64,000 nucleotides of DNA from Datura wrightii. Taxonomy: Eukaryota > Streptophyta > Magnoliopsida > Solanales > Solanaceae. The stretch's first letter is position 1. Each line of letters starts with the position of its first letter. The notes below the pieces were generated by a model, which made no database searches, was not told the origin of the DNA, and worked only from the letters and a program-made list of their open reading frames with translations. Shown in pieces: positions 12,150-21,879 of the stretch. The DNA lies in NCBI GenBank assembly GCA_035772735.1, contig JASDFA010000016.1, forward strand, positions 150,362,501-150,426,500, written 5' to 3'. The position numbers and the translations under genes were made by a program.

Positions 12150-12605
12150 CTATGCCAAACTTCCCATGGATTTGCAGCTGGGAGGATCTTCCACAACGTT
12201 AGCCTTCCCTGGGTGGTATAAAATGTTCACATCGTAATCCTTCAATAGTTCTATCCAGCAACGCCACCACAGATTCAATTCTTTTTGCTTAAAAATGTAC
12301 TGAAGGCTCTTATGATCAGTAAAAATATCCACGTGGATGCCATACAGGTAGATCCTCCATATTTTCAAGGCATGAACTACTGCAGCCAATTTCAGGTCAT
12401 GGGTGGTGTAGTTCTTTTCATGCTTCCTCAACTGCCTTGAAGCGTAAGCAATCACCTTACCATGTTGCATTAGAACACATCCTAACCCGGTGCCTGAAGC
12501 ATCACAGTACACTGCATAACCCTCTGATCCTTCTGGCAAGGACAACACTGGTGCTGATGTCAACCTATTTTTCAACTCTTGAAAGCTCTGTTCACACGCC
12601 TCAGT
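12150..12605 (-). pseudogene. pol: E1 RNase H domain, decayed
   Basis: RNase H of the Ty3 polyprotein, which removes the RNA strand during reverse transcription. Visible: YCDASGTGLG with the first catalytic Asp, ASRQLRKHEKNY, and FTDHKSLQYIF with a later Asp. The usual catalytic Glu in the DLELAAVVHALK motif is Lys here (DLKLAAVVHALK), a G-to-A change in a GAG codon; E2 keeps the Glu at the same place. The ADALSRRS-type end is also disrupted (VVEDPPSCKS). It is preceded by the RT thumb region and followed by integrase, separated by stops. Confidence 0.85.
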
Positions 12606-13408
12606 CTAGTGAAATTTAGCTGCTTTCTGAGTTAAGTCGGTCAAAGGCGCTGATAAAGTAGAAAATCCCTCTACAAATCTTCTATAATACCCGGCTAACC
12701 CCAGGAAACTGTGTACCTCAGTCGGAGTTGTAGGTCTAGGCCAAGTCTTTACTGCCTCTATCTTATGTAAATCTACCTGAATACTAGCCTCTGACACAAC
12801 ATGGCCCAAAAAGGCCACTGAATTCAGCCAAAACTCACATTTAGAAAATTTCACATACAACTGGCAATCTCTGAGAATTTAGAGCACTGTTCGTAGGTGA
12901 TCCCGATGTTCTTCTTCTGAATGGGAATACACCAGAATATCATCAATAAAAACTATCACAAACAAGTCCAGTACGACCTAAAGATACTATTCATCAAATC
13001 CATGAACACTGCTAGAGCATTCGTCAGTCCGAAGGACATGACTAGGAATTCAAAATGGCTATACTTGGTCCTGAAAGCGGTTTTTGGAATGTCCCTCTCT
13101 CGAACCCGAACCTGATGGTACCCAGATCTTAAGTCGATTTTAGAGAAATACTTTGCCCCTTGTAACTGGTCAAACAAGTCATCTATTTTGGGAAGTGGGT
13201 ATTTATTCTTGATAGTGACTTTATTCAGCTGGCGGTAGTCTATACACATGCGGAGAGAGCCATCCTTCTTTCTCACAAATAGAACTGGCGCACCCCACGG
13301 TGAAGTACTCGGCCTGATGAAGACCTTATCTAACATATCTTTCAACTGTTCCTTCAATTCTCTGAGCTCGACAGGAGTCATTTGATACGGATATAGGCTG
13401 AGTACCTG
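12606..13408 (-). pseudogene. pol: E1 reverse transcriptase, 5' end cut by E1b
   Basis: 13381-12956 carries the RT fingers and palm: PWGAPVLFVRKKDGSLRMC, IDYRQLNKVTIKNKYPLPKI, DLRSGYHQVRV and FEFLVMSFGLTNA. The FIDDILVYS catalytic motif is at about 12933-12950 after a frameshift. 12860-12606 has the thumb motif LNSVAFLGHVVSEA and the FLGLAGYYRRFVEGFS connection. The left part of the pol ORF continues upstream only on the far side of E1b (23310 on), so the insertion cut the linker between protease and RT. Not functional. Confidence 0.9.
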
Positions 13409-13413
13409 GTACC

Positions 13414-14838
13414 TGTTCGGTGCGTTTGTTATAGGTAAAAACCGACACGTAAGTGCACGTGGTCAAACAAGTAATAAAGTGGCTAAGTAAGCCAAGTATC
13501 GAACCAAGGAGACTCTGGATAAGTAAAATTGCTTAACTATACTATATTCTAGCTTTACTTCTAATTATGCTGACAACAACGTAACCAAAAGTTAAATAAT
13601 TTTGTTTATAACTTATATACTAAAACTATTAACAAATATTTACTTTGAATTGAAACTATGGATATGAGCATGCCAAGGTTAAGAACAAGTAATGAATTTG
13701 ATTATAATCATAATTTGGTTAATCTTTTCTTCATGTTGCTAGCCAAGAACATTATCCTAGAGATTAAAACTCTCGTATTTAATGTCACTTAAGAATCATA
13801 AACCATCCGTCTACATTTCTGTGATCAAATGCAATTTATGACCTAGCAATACAATTTTGGTTCCTAAATTGACTAATACGGCTTTCAAGTATATTTCTAT
13901 CAGGAAAGCACATCAAAACCCAATTTTCCCAAATCAACTTAAGAACAATACCCTATTAATTCACAACTTTCCAATTTCTTGCTCTCTCGAGTGAAATTGG
14001 ACTTTTTAGATGTACATTAATGTCGGCCACACACTAATGCAGTAAGAACAAGAATTAATAGAACAACATGGAAGAAGAAGAAGAAAACCATATAATTAAC
14101 AATCAAAATTCATCACCATTGTTCATAACCTCAGCAAGGAAGAGAATTAGCCACTCATTTGTGGATTAATCATCCTAAAACAAGTGTTAATCATACAAAC
14201 AATTGATTGAAAGAAGAAAGGAAGAGAGAAAATCCCTTAGCTTTTTCGTCCCTCAACTGCCTCTAACCCACGTCCTTGCTCCACCAAGTCTGAATTCATT
14301 AAAAATAAGCCTAAGTGTTCTATTTATACTATTGGGAATTTTTCCCGGAATAACAAGCAACGTGTCACGGAGGCCAACGCGGAGCACTGCCTCCGTGACA
14401 CGGCGTGGACGCGGACCCTCACTGGAAATCCAGGGTCCGGGAATATAGCCTCAACGTGGCACGGAGGCCAACGTGGAGGCTTATCTCCGTGCCACGGAGC
14501 TGTCGCGAGGCTTCACTGGAAATTGCCAATTAAATCACCCTCCAGGCAGTGTGCCTCCGCGATGGTAGCGTGGCATGGCTCCATCGCGGAGCCCCTTTAC
14601 ATTGCGCATTCCAATGTCTTTTCCATGCTCGCATCCAAGTCCAACTCCGATATTGTCCCAACATGCATTTTAGCTCCTAAAAATCATATTTTACCTGCAA
14701 ACAAATGCTAATCATGTTGGTTAGTATAAATTCACATTTTATTACCAATTACATGAAAATGTATACACATTGCATAGCAAACAAGGCGAAAATGATACGT
14801 TTGAGTATCACTTGGGCATATAAATCTGCCCAAGATCA
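13414..14838 (-). repeat. E1b 3' LTR
   Basis: 1425 bp, TGTTCGGTGCG to CCCAAGATCA; sense 5' end is at 14838. The terminus holds two adjacent hairpins: TGATAC/GTATCA (14793-14810) and CTTGGGCA/TGCCCAAG (14811-14834). The small plus-strand ORFs at 14203 and 14523 recur identically placed in the other LTR and are not genes. Confidence 0.95.
14319..14595 (-). promoter_or_regulatory. E1b LTR promoter: TATA box and three GC-rich inverted repeats
   Basis: Minus-strand TATAAATAG at about 14320-14329. Upstream (rightward) lie three dyads: perfect 13-bp arms CGTGTCACGGAGG (14361-14373) / CCTCCGTGACACG (14390-14402); perfect 12-bp arms CGTGGCACGGAG (14455-14466) / CTCCGTGCCACG (14485-14496), exactly 94 bp from the first; and 11-bp arms CTCCGCGATGG / CCATCGCGGAG at about 14561-14587. 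In the right LTR several arms have mutated. Position says promoter-proximal; protein binding or a cruciform/RNA role is untested. Confidence 0.7.
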
Positions 14839-14856
14839 CTTACCCCACACTTAAAT
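14839..14856 (-). other. E1b polypurine tract
   Basis: Minus-strand TTTAAGTGTGGGGTAAG abuts the LTR start TGATCTTGG. E3 has a comparable CTTAAGTTGAGGGTGT directly before TGATG, supporting relationship of the two elements. Confidence 0.55.
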
Positions 14857-16740
14857 CCTTGTTCGTCCTCGAACAACACATACACAACTCATGCAAATTA
14901 CATCCCAACCCTTGCCACTATGGTGCGACAATTTATGCTACGGTCATACCGATTATTCAATTTTGTAAATCATCAAGAAAACATGCATGGTCTTAACAAT
15001 GCAATGACCTTTAATACATCAAGACTTCCTAGACTTTAAGAATTGACTCTCGATATCGACAAACTCATGCAAATCAGCTAATCAAGATATCCGACACGAA
15101 AATCAATCTATCATCAAGCATGTGCCCTCACAACTCAAGAGAATCTTCCCCTTTATGTTCATGCAACACACAAACATTCAAGTAGGGGCATGTAAAAATT
15201 AATTTCACTCTCTCTCCCAAAAGAATTCACATGCTTCATGTCATGACCCATAGGCTTGCCCTTAGTGTATTACTTCACTAATATAAAGAAATGCAATGTA
15301 AGATCACGTAGGACTTTAATGGGTTGTAATGGAAGCTATGGAACTAGTATATATATTGAATTAGCCAATAATAGTCACTAGCATCCTTAAGCGCCTTTTC
15401 AACACATTCCCCTAAACTCATGAACATTGTTTCTCTCTTTTCTTTTATTTCATCTCATCCCATTCATGCTTGTTTACTTTCGTATGGCCCATTTCATCAA
15501 ACACACTTGACACAACAACAAAGGGTTTTCATGCACCTTCATTATCATTTCATTATACCAAGTGCCTCTTCAACCTCTTCTTTTCTTTCCTCACTCTGCT
15601 TTTCTTTTTCTTTCCACTCTTCTCACTCTTTGACACTTCGGGAAAATTTTTCTTTTCTTAAGCGCTTAAGAGTTTTGTATAGACTTTACGGCTAATGAAA
15701 AGAAGGAATAAAACTTAGTTTATACAAGTTTGGACAAAAGAAAGAAATAATACGGCTAAAGGTTCAACGGGCTGACTAGGGTATACAGTCACATAAAAAG
15801 GTAGAGTATGACAAGAAAAAAATAGAAACTCTCGGTTAAAACAAAGAAATGCCTACATCCTTTCCAACACTACACTTCCTTCATTTCGTTTTGTACACAC
15901 ACCAGGCAAGTTCTAGACACTTCACAATAGCATGGAATAACAATACCTCACTTCACACTTTATGCACATGCTCGATTCAAGATGCATTCACAGACTCTTT
16001 AATTAACCAATTACATGAATTCAAAATTAAGCCTCAATCACACCGAATCGAATTCTACAGCCTAGGTAACTCAACATATTTACAAAATAGCATGCTTTCA
16101 AATGAATCACTTTTACATTTTGAATATCAGTTACAACACGCAACCAAAATTTCACAACCAGATAGTAACTACAGGTTCAGTGATGCAATCCACCAAAGAA
16201 AAAAACTGAAAACAAATTAAAAATCCTACTCCTATCGACTACATTTCCCTTAAGACGGTCGTCATCCATCCATCATAGGAAACGGTCCCTAACTATGACA
16301 TCGGTTCAATGTGACTATTCTCGGTAAAAGAACCGAAAACAAACTCCGGGAAACTCAAAAATAAAAATTGAAAATTTTTTGCAAAACATCGATCATTTCG
16401 ATGGAAAAATATTTACAAAATATTTTCTTTATATGTACAAAATATTTTCGCAAAAATTTTGAAAAATATCGATCATTTCGATAGAAAAAAAAATATTTAC
16501 AAAATTTACAAAATATTTACACTGGCAACCACAACCTTTCACAACACACATCATTTACCACAAAAGTATGTACCTATACAGATACAACACAAATCAGTTC
16601 ACAACCACAGGGAAACATAAAATCATACATGCAAAACAAAGGAAGAACATACAACAGATTAGCCCAGCCCCAGCACCTAACTACTTCCCACCCCACACTT
16701 AAATCGAACACTGTCCCCAGTGTTCACAAAAATTACAAAT
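14857..16740 (-). other. E1b 3' non-coding region
   Basis: Between the accessory ORF stop and the polypurine tract. AT-rich with a pyrimidine-rich stretch (15430-15660) on the plus strand. ORFs here have no recognisable motif and are judged spurious. Two CCCCACACTTAAAT-type motifs (14843 and 16691) echo the polypurine tract. Confidence 0.6.
16365..16525. repeat. ~85-bp tandem repeat with ATCGAT dyad
   Basis: Two units each contain ATCGATCATTTCGAT (a short palindrome-like block) followed by A-rich TATTTACAAAATATTTTC sequence. It lies in the E1b 3' non-coding region. Confidence 0.6.
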
Positions 16741-16770
16741 CACAAAATTTCGGGTGGTGGAACTCCCTGA

Positions 16771-18009
16771 TCAGTCGAAATATTTGACTTCTTCATCCGG
16801 TGCTGCTGCCTCATCGCCCATGTCCGAGTCACCTCCATCGTCGTCATCGGACTCCACATCGGAGTCCTCCCGACGTGTCTCCTCGTCCGTAGGGACATCA
16901 TCGTCAGTGGGCTCAACGAAGGCTGGTCCCACTCGGCACAAAGCTCTGGCGTTCTTGCCAAATGGGTAATCCAGCTCTAGCTGCCATAACTCATCCTCCG
17001 TGGCTGGTCTCCCACCAATCCGAAGCTGAAGCATTTGCATACCAAACATCCGTGCCATGTACTGATCGTCACGAGCATGTCGCTCGCCCAGTGTCAGCAC
17101 TGGCCCGTGTGTGGTGTCGGGGGCCTTGGTTTTGGTCACATCAAGGGCCCTCCGCTCCAACTGCGAGATGTAGTCCAAAGCCTCTTCCTCAACGTCGAGG
17201 CCCCGGAGAAAGGTGGTGATGAGTCCGCCGAACCCATATCTGTGACCCTGGTGTAGTCGGGCTCTCTTCATGGCGGATATGATGACCGCCCCAACATTAA
17301 TCTCCAGCCCTTTATTAAGGGCATACACCAGGCAGACACGGTCCCGGGTCACATCAGTCATGTGAACCCCCGGGATCAAGCACGAACACACTATTTTCAG
17401 CCATATTCTGGCCTCCCTGTTCATCTGCGAATAAGGCAGAGTCTGGTGGTAACCCCTCTCCTTATGTCTGCTCCATCGGGCTGTGGATCGAGCCCCACAC
17501 AAGGTGCGTCTGATATCGGCGTATGGTGGGGTGATATTCAGCTGGCAGAGAACGTGGGCGTCTGTGTCTCGCGCTCCAATGATGGCATTTAATTGCTGGG
17601 GTTCCAGGGTGACAATCTACCCTCTGATTTTTATTGTGTGGCTTCTGATGGCCGGGTTCCAATTTGCATAGAACTCCCGGACTAAATGTAGGTTGCACTC
17701 CTTGGGCTCCTGAAATATGAAGCTGAGCCCATCTGCCTCGATCCTTTGCACAATACGGGGGAACTCTTGTGCTAGTGGTTCCCGTGCAATATGCTCCTCA
17801 GGGAAGTACTTATTCTCCTTATGTTTAGCGTACCACTTCTTCCCTTCATCGGTCACCCACCTCGTTCCATATTGGCGGCGCTGGCCATGTGGAACAGCTG
17901 GTGCAGCTGGGACTGCAGTGCCCAGTCTCAGTCGTTTTCTCCCGGTGCCTGAAGTAGAAGCACCTTTACCCTTATCCTGCCTACTCGCCATTGTACCTGT
18001 CAACATCAA
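16771..18009 (-). pseudogene. 'Putative plant transposon protein' accessory ORF with one in-frame amber codon
   Basis: Read on the minus strand, a single frame from 18009 to 16771 is open except for TAG at 17617-17619. The likely start is the ATG at 17991-17989 (MASRQDKGK), since the annotated frame begins at a TTG; this gives about 406 codons with the stop at about codon 125. N-terminus: basic and Ser/Gly-rich (GKGASTSGTGRKRLRLG). Then WVTDEGKKWY, FPRIVQRI, and LHLVREFYANWNP just before the stop. After it come ARIWLKIVCSCLIPGVHMTDV, TRDRVCLVYALNKGLEINVG and an acidic tail rich in Asp/Glu. These motifs match, from memory, the domain called 'putative plant transposon protein' common in Solanaceae predicted proteins; its biochemical function is unknown to me. 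It replaces the RT-IN part of a normal element and has its own U3-like sequence upstream (18880-19062). The stop could be a simple mutation (CAG or TGG to TAG); readthrough is possible but not supported. Confidence 0.8.
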
Positions 18010-18879
18010 TAAACAAGCACAATGTCAAGCTAAATGCATATTATCTTTGGCTAAGGTCGGGTTAAACTAAGTTTACCCCACACTTAGTCCTTAGCTACTT
18101 TTACGATACTACGGCAAGGATTACTTTATTTACAACCCAAACACAAACAACTATACAATTTATTGCTTAGTGCGTTCACAAAAAAATTTCGACAGTATAA
18201 CTTTTAGCGTACTACTCAGACTTCATACAGCTAATCCCAATCCTACTATCGCTAGCAATTCAACTATCGCACTTAGCAATGAAAACAACAAACCAAAACA
18301 ACGACAAAAATTATATATACATACGAATCCAAATAATCAAACCAATTTGAGCAATTTTCACCTTTTCCCAAAAATTCGAGAATTCGTCGTCTTTTACACT
18401 CTAACAATATTTACAACGACTTATCTCAATTCACAAACACACCCCAGCATATAATTCACCAATTTAGCAAGTTACCCAATTCGATTTCAACAACCCAAGC
18501 CCTAGAATTCAATTTTACAATCACATTCGAATCATTCACGCAATCGACAAGTTCAAACTCTAATTACAACATTCCGAACATCTATCAATCAAAGAATAAT
18601 TCAATATCATGCTAAATTGCTACTTAGGATGATATATCTCACCTCACATGCTCAAATTCGACTAAAATCACCAAAAACTTGAGAGAAACGAGGAAAACAT
18701 ACCTTTATGTTGAATAACCGAAGAGACTTGACAAATTGTTTGCTTAGTAGCGTGGCACGTTGGTTGGGAGAGGGAATTTAGGTGCTTGGTCGCGGAGAAG
18801 AGAGGAAATGAAGGAAAAAAGGGCAAAAATCGAGGTTAAAAAGAAAAAAACACGCGGGTCACCCGGCAACCCGGGGTGA
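18010..18879 (-). other. Leader-like non-coding stretch before accessory ORF
   Basis: About 0.87 kb of AT-rich sequence between the internal U3-like block and the accessory ORF. No convincing ORF. If the internal TATA-like box is used this would be 5' UTR, possibly with an intron; I could not settle splice sites by eye. GC-rich short dyads (ACCCGGCAACCCGGGGTGACCCG, given in two parts around 18858-18880) sit at its upstream end. Confidence 0.4.
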
Positions 18880-19062
18880 CCCGACACTAAATATAGGGCA
18901 ACGTGTCACGGAGGGTAACGCGGAGCCCCTCCTCCGTGACACGGAGCTAACGCGATGGCTCACTGGATTTTTAAAAAATTCAGATTTAACCTCAACGTGT
19001 CACGGAGGGTAACGCGGAGCCCCTCCTGACACAGAGCCATCGCCCCAGTGCACTGTCTCTTC
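18880..19062 (-). promoter_or_regulatory. Internal copy of the E1b U3 cassette with TATA-like box
   Basis: The block repeats the LTR architecture: perfect 13-bp arms CGTGTCACGGAGG (18902-18914) / CCTCCGTGACACG (18931-18943), the conserved CTCACTGGA between modules, and a second CAACGTGTCACGGAGG starting exactly 94 bp away (18996), the same spacing as in the LTR (14361 to 14455). On the minus strand CTATATTTAG follows directly (about 18885-18895), where the LTR has its TATA box. It lies between the PR gene and the accessory ORF on the same strand, so it could be a second promoter for that ORF. Confidence 0.55.
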
Positions 19063-19286
19063 ATTTTATTCATTTTTTCATACCTTGCCTTTTCCTTCCC
19101 GATTCCATGCATATTTTCTCCGTTTGACCTAAAAATCACCTCACTAAACAAAATTGGTTAGATTAATAGATTTCCCTAACTAAAATGAAAAATACTAACT
19201 AAAACGAAAAATTTGTACTAAATCAAGAAAAAGAAAAAATAAACTAAAAACTATTTACACTTTACTAAACAAAAAAAAATATTTTT

Positions 19287-19333
19287 CACGGGTTGCCTCC
19301 CGTGCAGCGCCTGGTTTACCGTCGCGGCTCGAC
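19287..19333 (-). other. Post-coding conserved motif with hairpin
   Basis: Directly downstream of the PR stop, the minus strand reads CGACGGTAAACCAGGCGCTG then the hairpin CACGGG-AGGCAA-CCCGTG (19304 to 19287). The same arrangement occurs in E3 at 54617-54658 with stem CATGGG/CCCATG. I recall similar GGGAGGCAACCC motifs after pol in plant Athila/Tat-like elements. Role unknown. Confidence 0.6.
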
Positions 19334-19344
19334 ATCCTTTATGC

Positions 19345-20040
19345 TCAATTATCCACTAGGGTGATGGACGATTTTTCACGATCATTGTCCTCCCCCCAGT
19401 AGTGCTCAACCTTATCAGGTGGTCTTCCTATCAACTCTCGGGATTCACTCATTTGATTAGCCTTCCCATGATCAATTACATTGATCACCGAGAGTTCCTC
19501 ATTTACAATCGGGAGCTTGGGTGCTTTGTACACATCGAACACTTCTACCTTGTCATGTGCTCGCATTGTAAGTTGACCCGCAGCCACGTTAATTAATGCT
19601 TTTCCGGTTGCCAAAAAGGGTCGTCCCAAAATAAATGGGACTTCAGCATCTGGTTCAAAATCCAGAACAATAAAATCGACCAGAAAAATGAGAGAGCCCA
19701 CTTGCACAAGCACATCCTCAACAATGCCATCAGGCTTAGCTAAGGATCTGTCTGCTAGCTGCAAGATTACGGTTGTAGGTCTAGGACTCCCCAGACCTAA
19801 CTTTCTGAATACCGAAGATGGCATCAGATTTATGCTCGCCCCCAAGTCACATAATCCACGAGCTCGGATACTCTGCCCAATAGTAAGCTGGATAGTAAAA
19901 CTTCCAGGATCTTTCAGCTTCGTGGGCAGTCTATTTTGAATTCGGGAAGTGCATTCCTCCGTCAAAGCTACCGTGGCATACTCAGTCAAACGACTTTTGT
20001 TGGCCACGATGTCTTTAATATATTTTGCATATTTTGGCAC
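19345..20040 (-). CDS. E1b retropepsin-like aspartic protease
   Basis: Aspartic protease that would process the Gag-PR polyprotein. Starts with PKYAKYIKDIVANKSRL, typical of the region just before protease in Athila-type elements. The catalytic motif is CDLGASINLMPSSVF (DLGAS in place of the usual D-T/S-G, common in this group) at about residues 63-77, and the flap/second conserved block is FILGRPFLAT near residue 138. It is in the same frame as Gag and separated from it by a single TAG at 20044-20046, so it has no start codon of its own and was probably the downstream part of one ORF. The frame ends after an ordinary C-terminal tail with no RT sequence. Confidence 0.85.
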   Translation of the reverse strand: MPKYAKYIKDIVANKSRLTEYATVALTEECTSRIQNRLPTKLKDPGSFTIQLTIGQSIRARGLCDLGASINLMPSSVFRKLGLGSPRPTTVILQLADRSLAKPDGIVEDVLVQVGSLIFLVDFIVLDFEPDAEVPFILGRPFLATGKALINVAAGQLTMRAHDKVEVFDVYKAPKLPIVNEELSVINVIDHGKANQMSESRELIGRPPDKVEHYWGEDNDREKSSITLVDN

Positions 20041-20043
20041 TCC

Positions 20044-21717
20044 CTACAAGACATCAACAAGAGGTAAATTAACATGTACCTGTTTAAGCACCTCCATAAA
20101 TTTCTTGAAACACGCCTCCTCCTTGTGTTTCTTGAGTCGTTGAGGGAATGGGGGTGGAGGCCTTTCTGATTCAGCTTCTTTGGTCTTCCCCCTATCAGAA
20201 CTTTGTTCCTCCTCAACTTCTGCTGCTCCTGACTTTTGAGGCGGTCTTTCCGGTTCCACCTCCTTCAACTGCAAACCACTCCTCGTGGTCACTGCATTTA
20301 CCTGCTTCGGATTAGGATCCGTGTCGCTAGGCAGTCCTCCTCTGGGCCTTGTATTTTGGGCACTAGCAAATTGCCCAAATTGATACTCAAGAGCCTTGGT
20401 CTCTAATTGATTATTCTTCACTTCGGCTGCCAATTTAACATAGTCAGCCTGCAATTGTGCCTGATTAGCGATCATGGTCTTGAACATCTCCTCAATGCTC
20501 GGTGATGGTGGTGGAGGAGGGGCATTGTGATTTCTGAATTGGGATTGATAGTTCTGTTGCCCTCCTTGATTTCTCTGCATACCCTGACCCGAACTTTGGC
20601 CTTGTTGGTTGTTGCTACCCCATGAAAAATTTGGATGGTTCCTCCAATTTGAGTTGTAGCCACTACCAAACTGCTGCTGATTTCTTTGTGCATTGCCCAC
20701 AAAGTTAACAGAATCTGGGTTTGCTCCACAACACTCAGCTGAGTGTTCACTGCTACCACACACTTCACACCACATTTGCTGGACTGCATTGACTGAATCT
20801 GAAGGCTGGTTCAAGTTCATATTGCTGAAGTGGTTGTTTAACTGATTCTGCAAGGCAGCTATCTGTGCAGAGATAGCTGTAAATCCATCCACTTCCAGCA
20901 CTCCTGCTGCTTTCCTTGCTCCACCTCGTGATGAATCAGCATTCCATTCTGGATTGCCCTGTGAAATCCGGTTGAGCAAAGTGTACAGCTCCTCATAAGT
21001 CTTTTCCAGCGCTTGCCCTCCAGCTGCTGAGTCTAACAAAATTTTAGTATGGGGTTTCAAACCCTCAATAAATGTGTGCACCAACACCTCATTGGACTGA
21101 TGATGATGAGGACAGTCCCGCAACATGGATTTAAATCTTTCCCAAGCTTGATACAAATTTTCTCCCTCTCTCTGTTTGAAACTTAGAATTTGACTTCTAA
21201 GTCTGGCTGTTTTACCAGAGGGAAAAAGTCTTATCAAAAACTTCCGTGCTAGATCATCCCACGTTGATATAGAATTTGGTGGTTCAGCTTTTAACCACCT
21301 CTTGGCTTCACCAAGTAAGGAAAACGGAAATAGGGTGAGCCGAACATAATCAGGTGACACTCCATCGGGTATATAAGTGTCACTTATCTCCAAAAAATTC
21401 TGGAGATGTTGTTGTGGGTCTTCATGAGGGAGACCGGTAAATTGCCCGCTTGTGTGCAATAGTTGCACCATGTTCTGCTTCAATTCAAACCTCCCTCCAG
21501 GCTCTGGTTTGCGGATACTTGAATGTACATTGTTGGCATGTGGGATTGCCACCTCGCGAACCGGCCTTGCTGCTGCTTCATCGGGCACTAACACTGCCCT
21601 AACAACCGGTGGATTTTGTTGCTCCATAATAGACTGTTTGAGCAACTGCAGCTTCTTTTGTAGAGCTTCTCTGCGTTTACTATGAAATTCACGTTCAGGC
21701 TCTGTATAAGATTCCAC
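20044..21717 (-). CDS. gag: E1b Gag (nucleocapsid polyprotein)
   Basis: Structural protein forming the virus-like particle and binding element RNA. The retrotransposon Gag domain is clear at about residues 110-215: FSLLGEAKRWLKAEPPNSI, FLIRLFPSGKTARLR, QREGENLYQAWERFKSM and VLVHTFIEGLKPHTK. A CCHC zinc knuckle CEVCGSSEHSAECC follows at about 316-329, then a Gln/Asn/Gly-rich stretch, a PPPPPSPSIEEM segment and a charged C-terminus. About 557 codons, intact. The frame opens with GTG at 21717 and has no AUG before the one at 21627 (MEQQNPP); an upstream in-frame stop (TGA, about 21750) leaves only non-AUG codons such as CTG in between, so the original start may be lost or non-AUG. It ends at TAG 20044-20046, after which PR continues in frame. 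Confidence 0.92.
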   Translation of the reverse strand: MESYTEPEREFHSKRREALQKKLQLLKQSIMEQQNPPVVRAVLVPDEAAARPVREVAIPHANNVHSSIRKPEPGGRFELKQNMVQLLHTSGQFTGLPHEDPQQHLQNFLEISDTYIPDGVSPDYVRLTLFPFSLLGEAKRWLKAEPPNSISTWDDLARKFLIRLFPSGKTARLRSQILSFKQREGENLYQAWERFKSMLRDCPHHHQSNEVLVHTFIEGLKPHTKILLDSAAGGQALEKTYEELYTLLNRISQGNPEWNADSSRGGARKAAGVLEVDGFTAISAQIAALQNQLNNHFSNMNLNQPSDSVNAVQQMWCEVCGSSEHSAECCGANPDSVNFVGNAQRNQQQFGSGYNSNWRNHPNFSWGSNNQQGQSSGQGMQRNQGGQQNYQSQFRNHNAPPPPPSPSIEEMFKTMIANQAQLQADYVKLAAEVKNNQLETKALEYQFGQFASAQNTRPRGGLPSDTDPNPKQVNAVTTRSGLQLKEVEPERPPQKSGAAEVEEEQSSDRGKTKEAESERPPPPFPQRLKKHKEEACFKKFMEVLKQVHVNLPLVDVL

Positions 21718-21856
21718 CAGCTCCTTGTCCTTTGCCAGTGTTCACAAAAATCAAGTATGCAAAATACAGGCTAAGACCAAGTTGTCAATACTTAAGAAAA
21801 TAAAACAAAAATACAGTAAATTTACACTTAACACAATTTCACCAATTGCCTAGTTT

Positions 21857-21873
21857 CCCCGGCAACGACGCCA
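21857..21873 (-). other. E1b primer binding site (tRNA-Asp type)
   Basis: Six bases inside the 5' LTR, the minus strand reads TGGCGTCGTTGCCGGGG, complementary to the 3' end of plant tRNA-Asp (TGGCGCCGTTGCCGGGG expected) with one mismatch. It fixes the orientation of E1b. Confidence 0.85.
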
Positions 21874-21879
21874 AAAACT

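Noticed and set aside
14203..14711. Plus-strand ORFs in the E1b LTR, repeated at 22669-23177
   Set aside because: They recur only because the LTR is duplicated, run antisense to the element, lie over the promoter cassette and have no motif.
17617..17619. Programmed readthrough or an intron at the amber codon of the accessory ORF
   Set aside because: No recognised readthrough context and no convincing GT-AG pair bounding the codon by eye; a point mutation is simpler.
16754..18070. Plus-strand ORFs across 16.7-18.1 kb
   Set aside because: Shadows of the minus-strand accessory ORF, whose motifs and composition are protein-like.
19402..21685. Plus-strand ORFs across E1b gag-PR
   Set aside because: Antisense shadows of clear Gag and protease frames.
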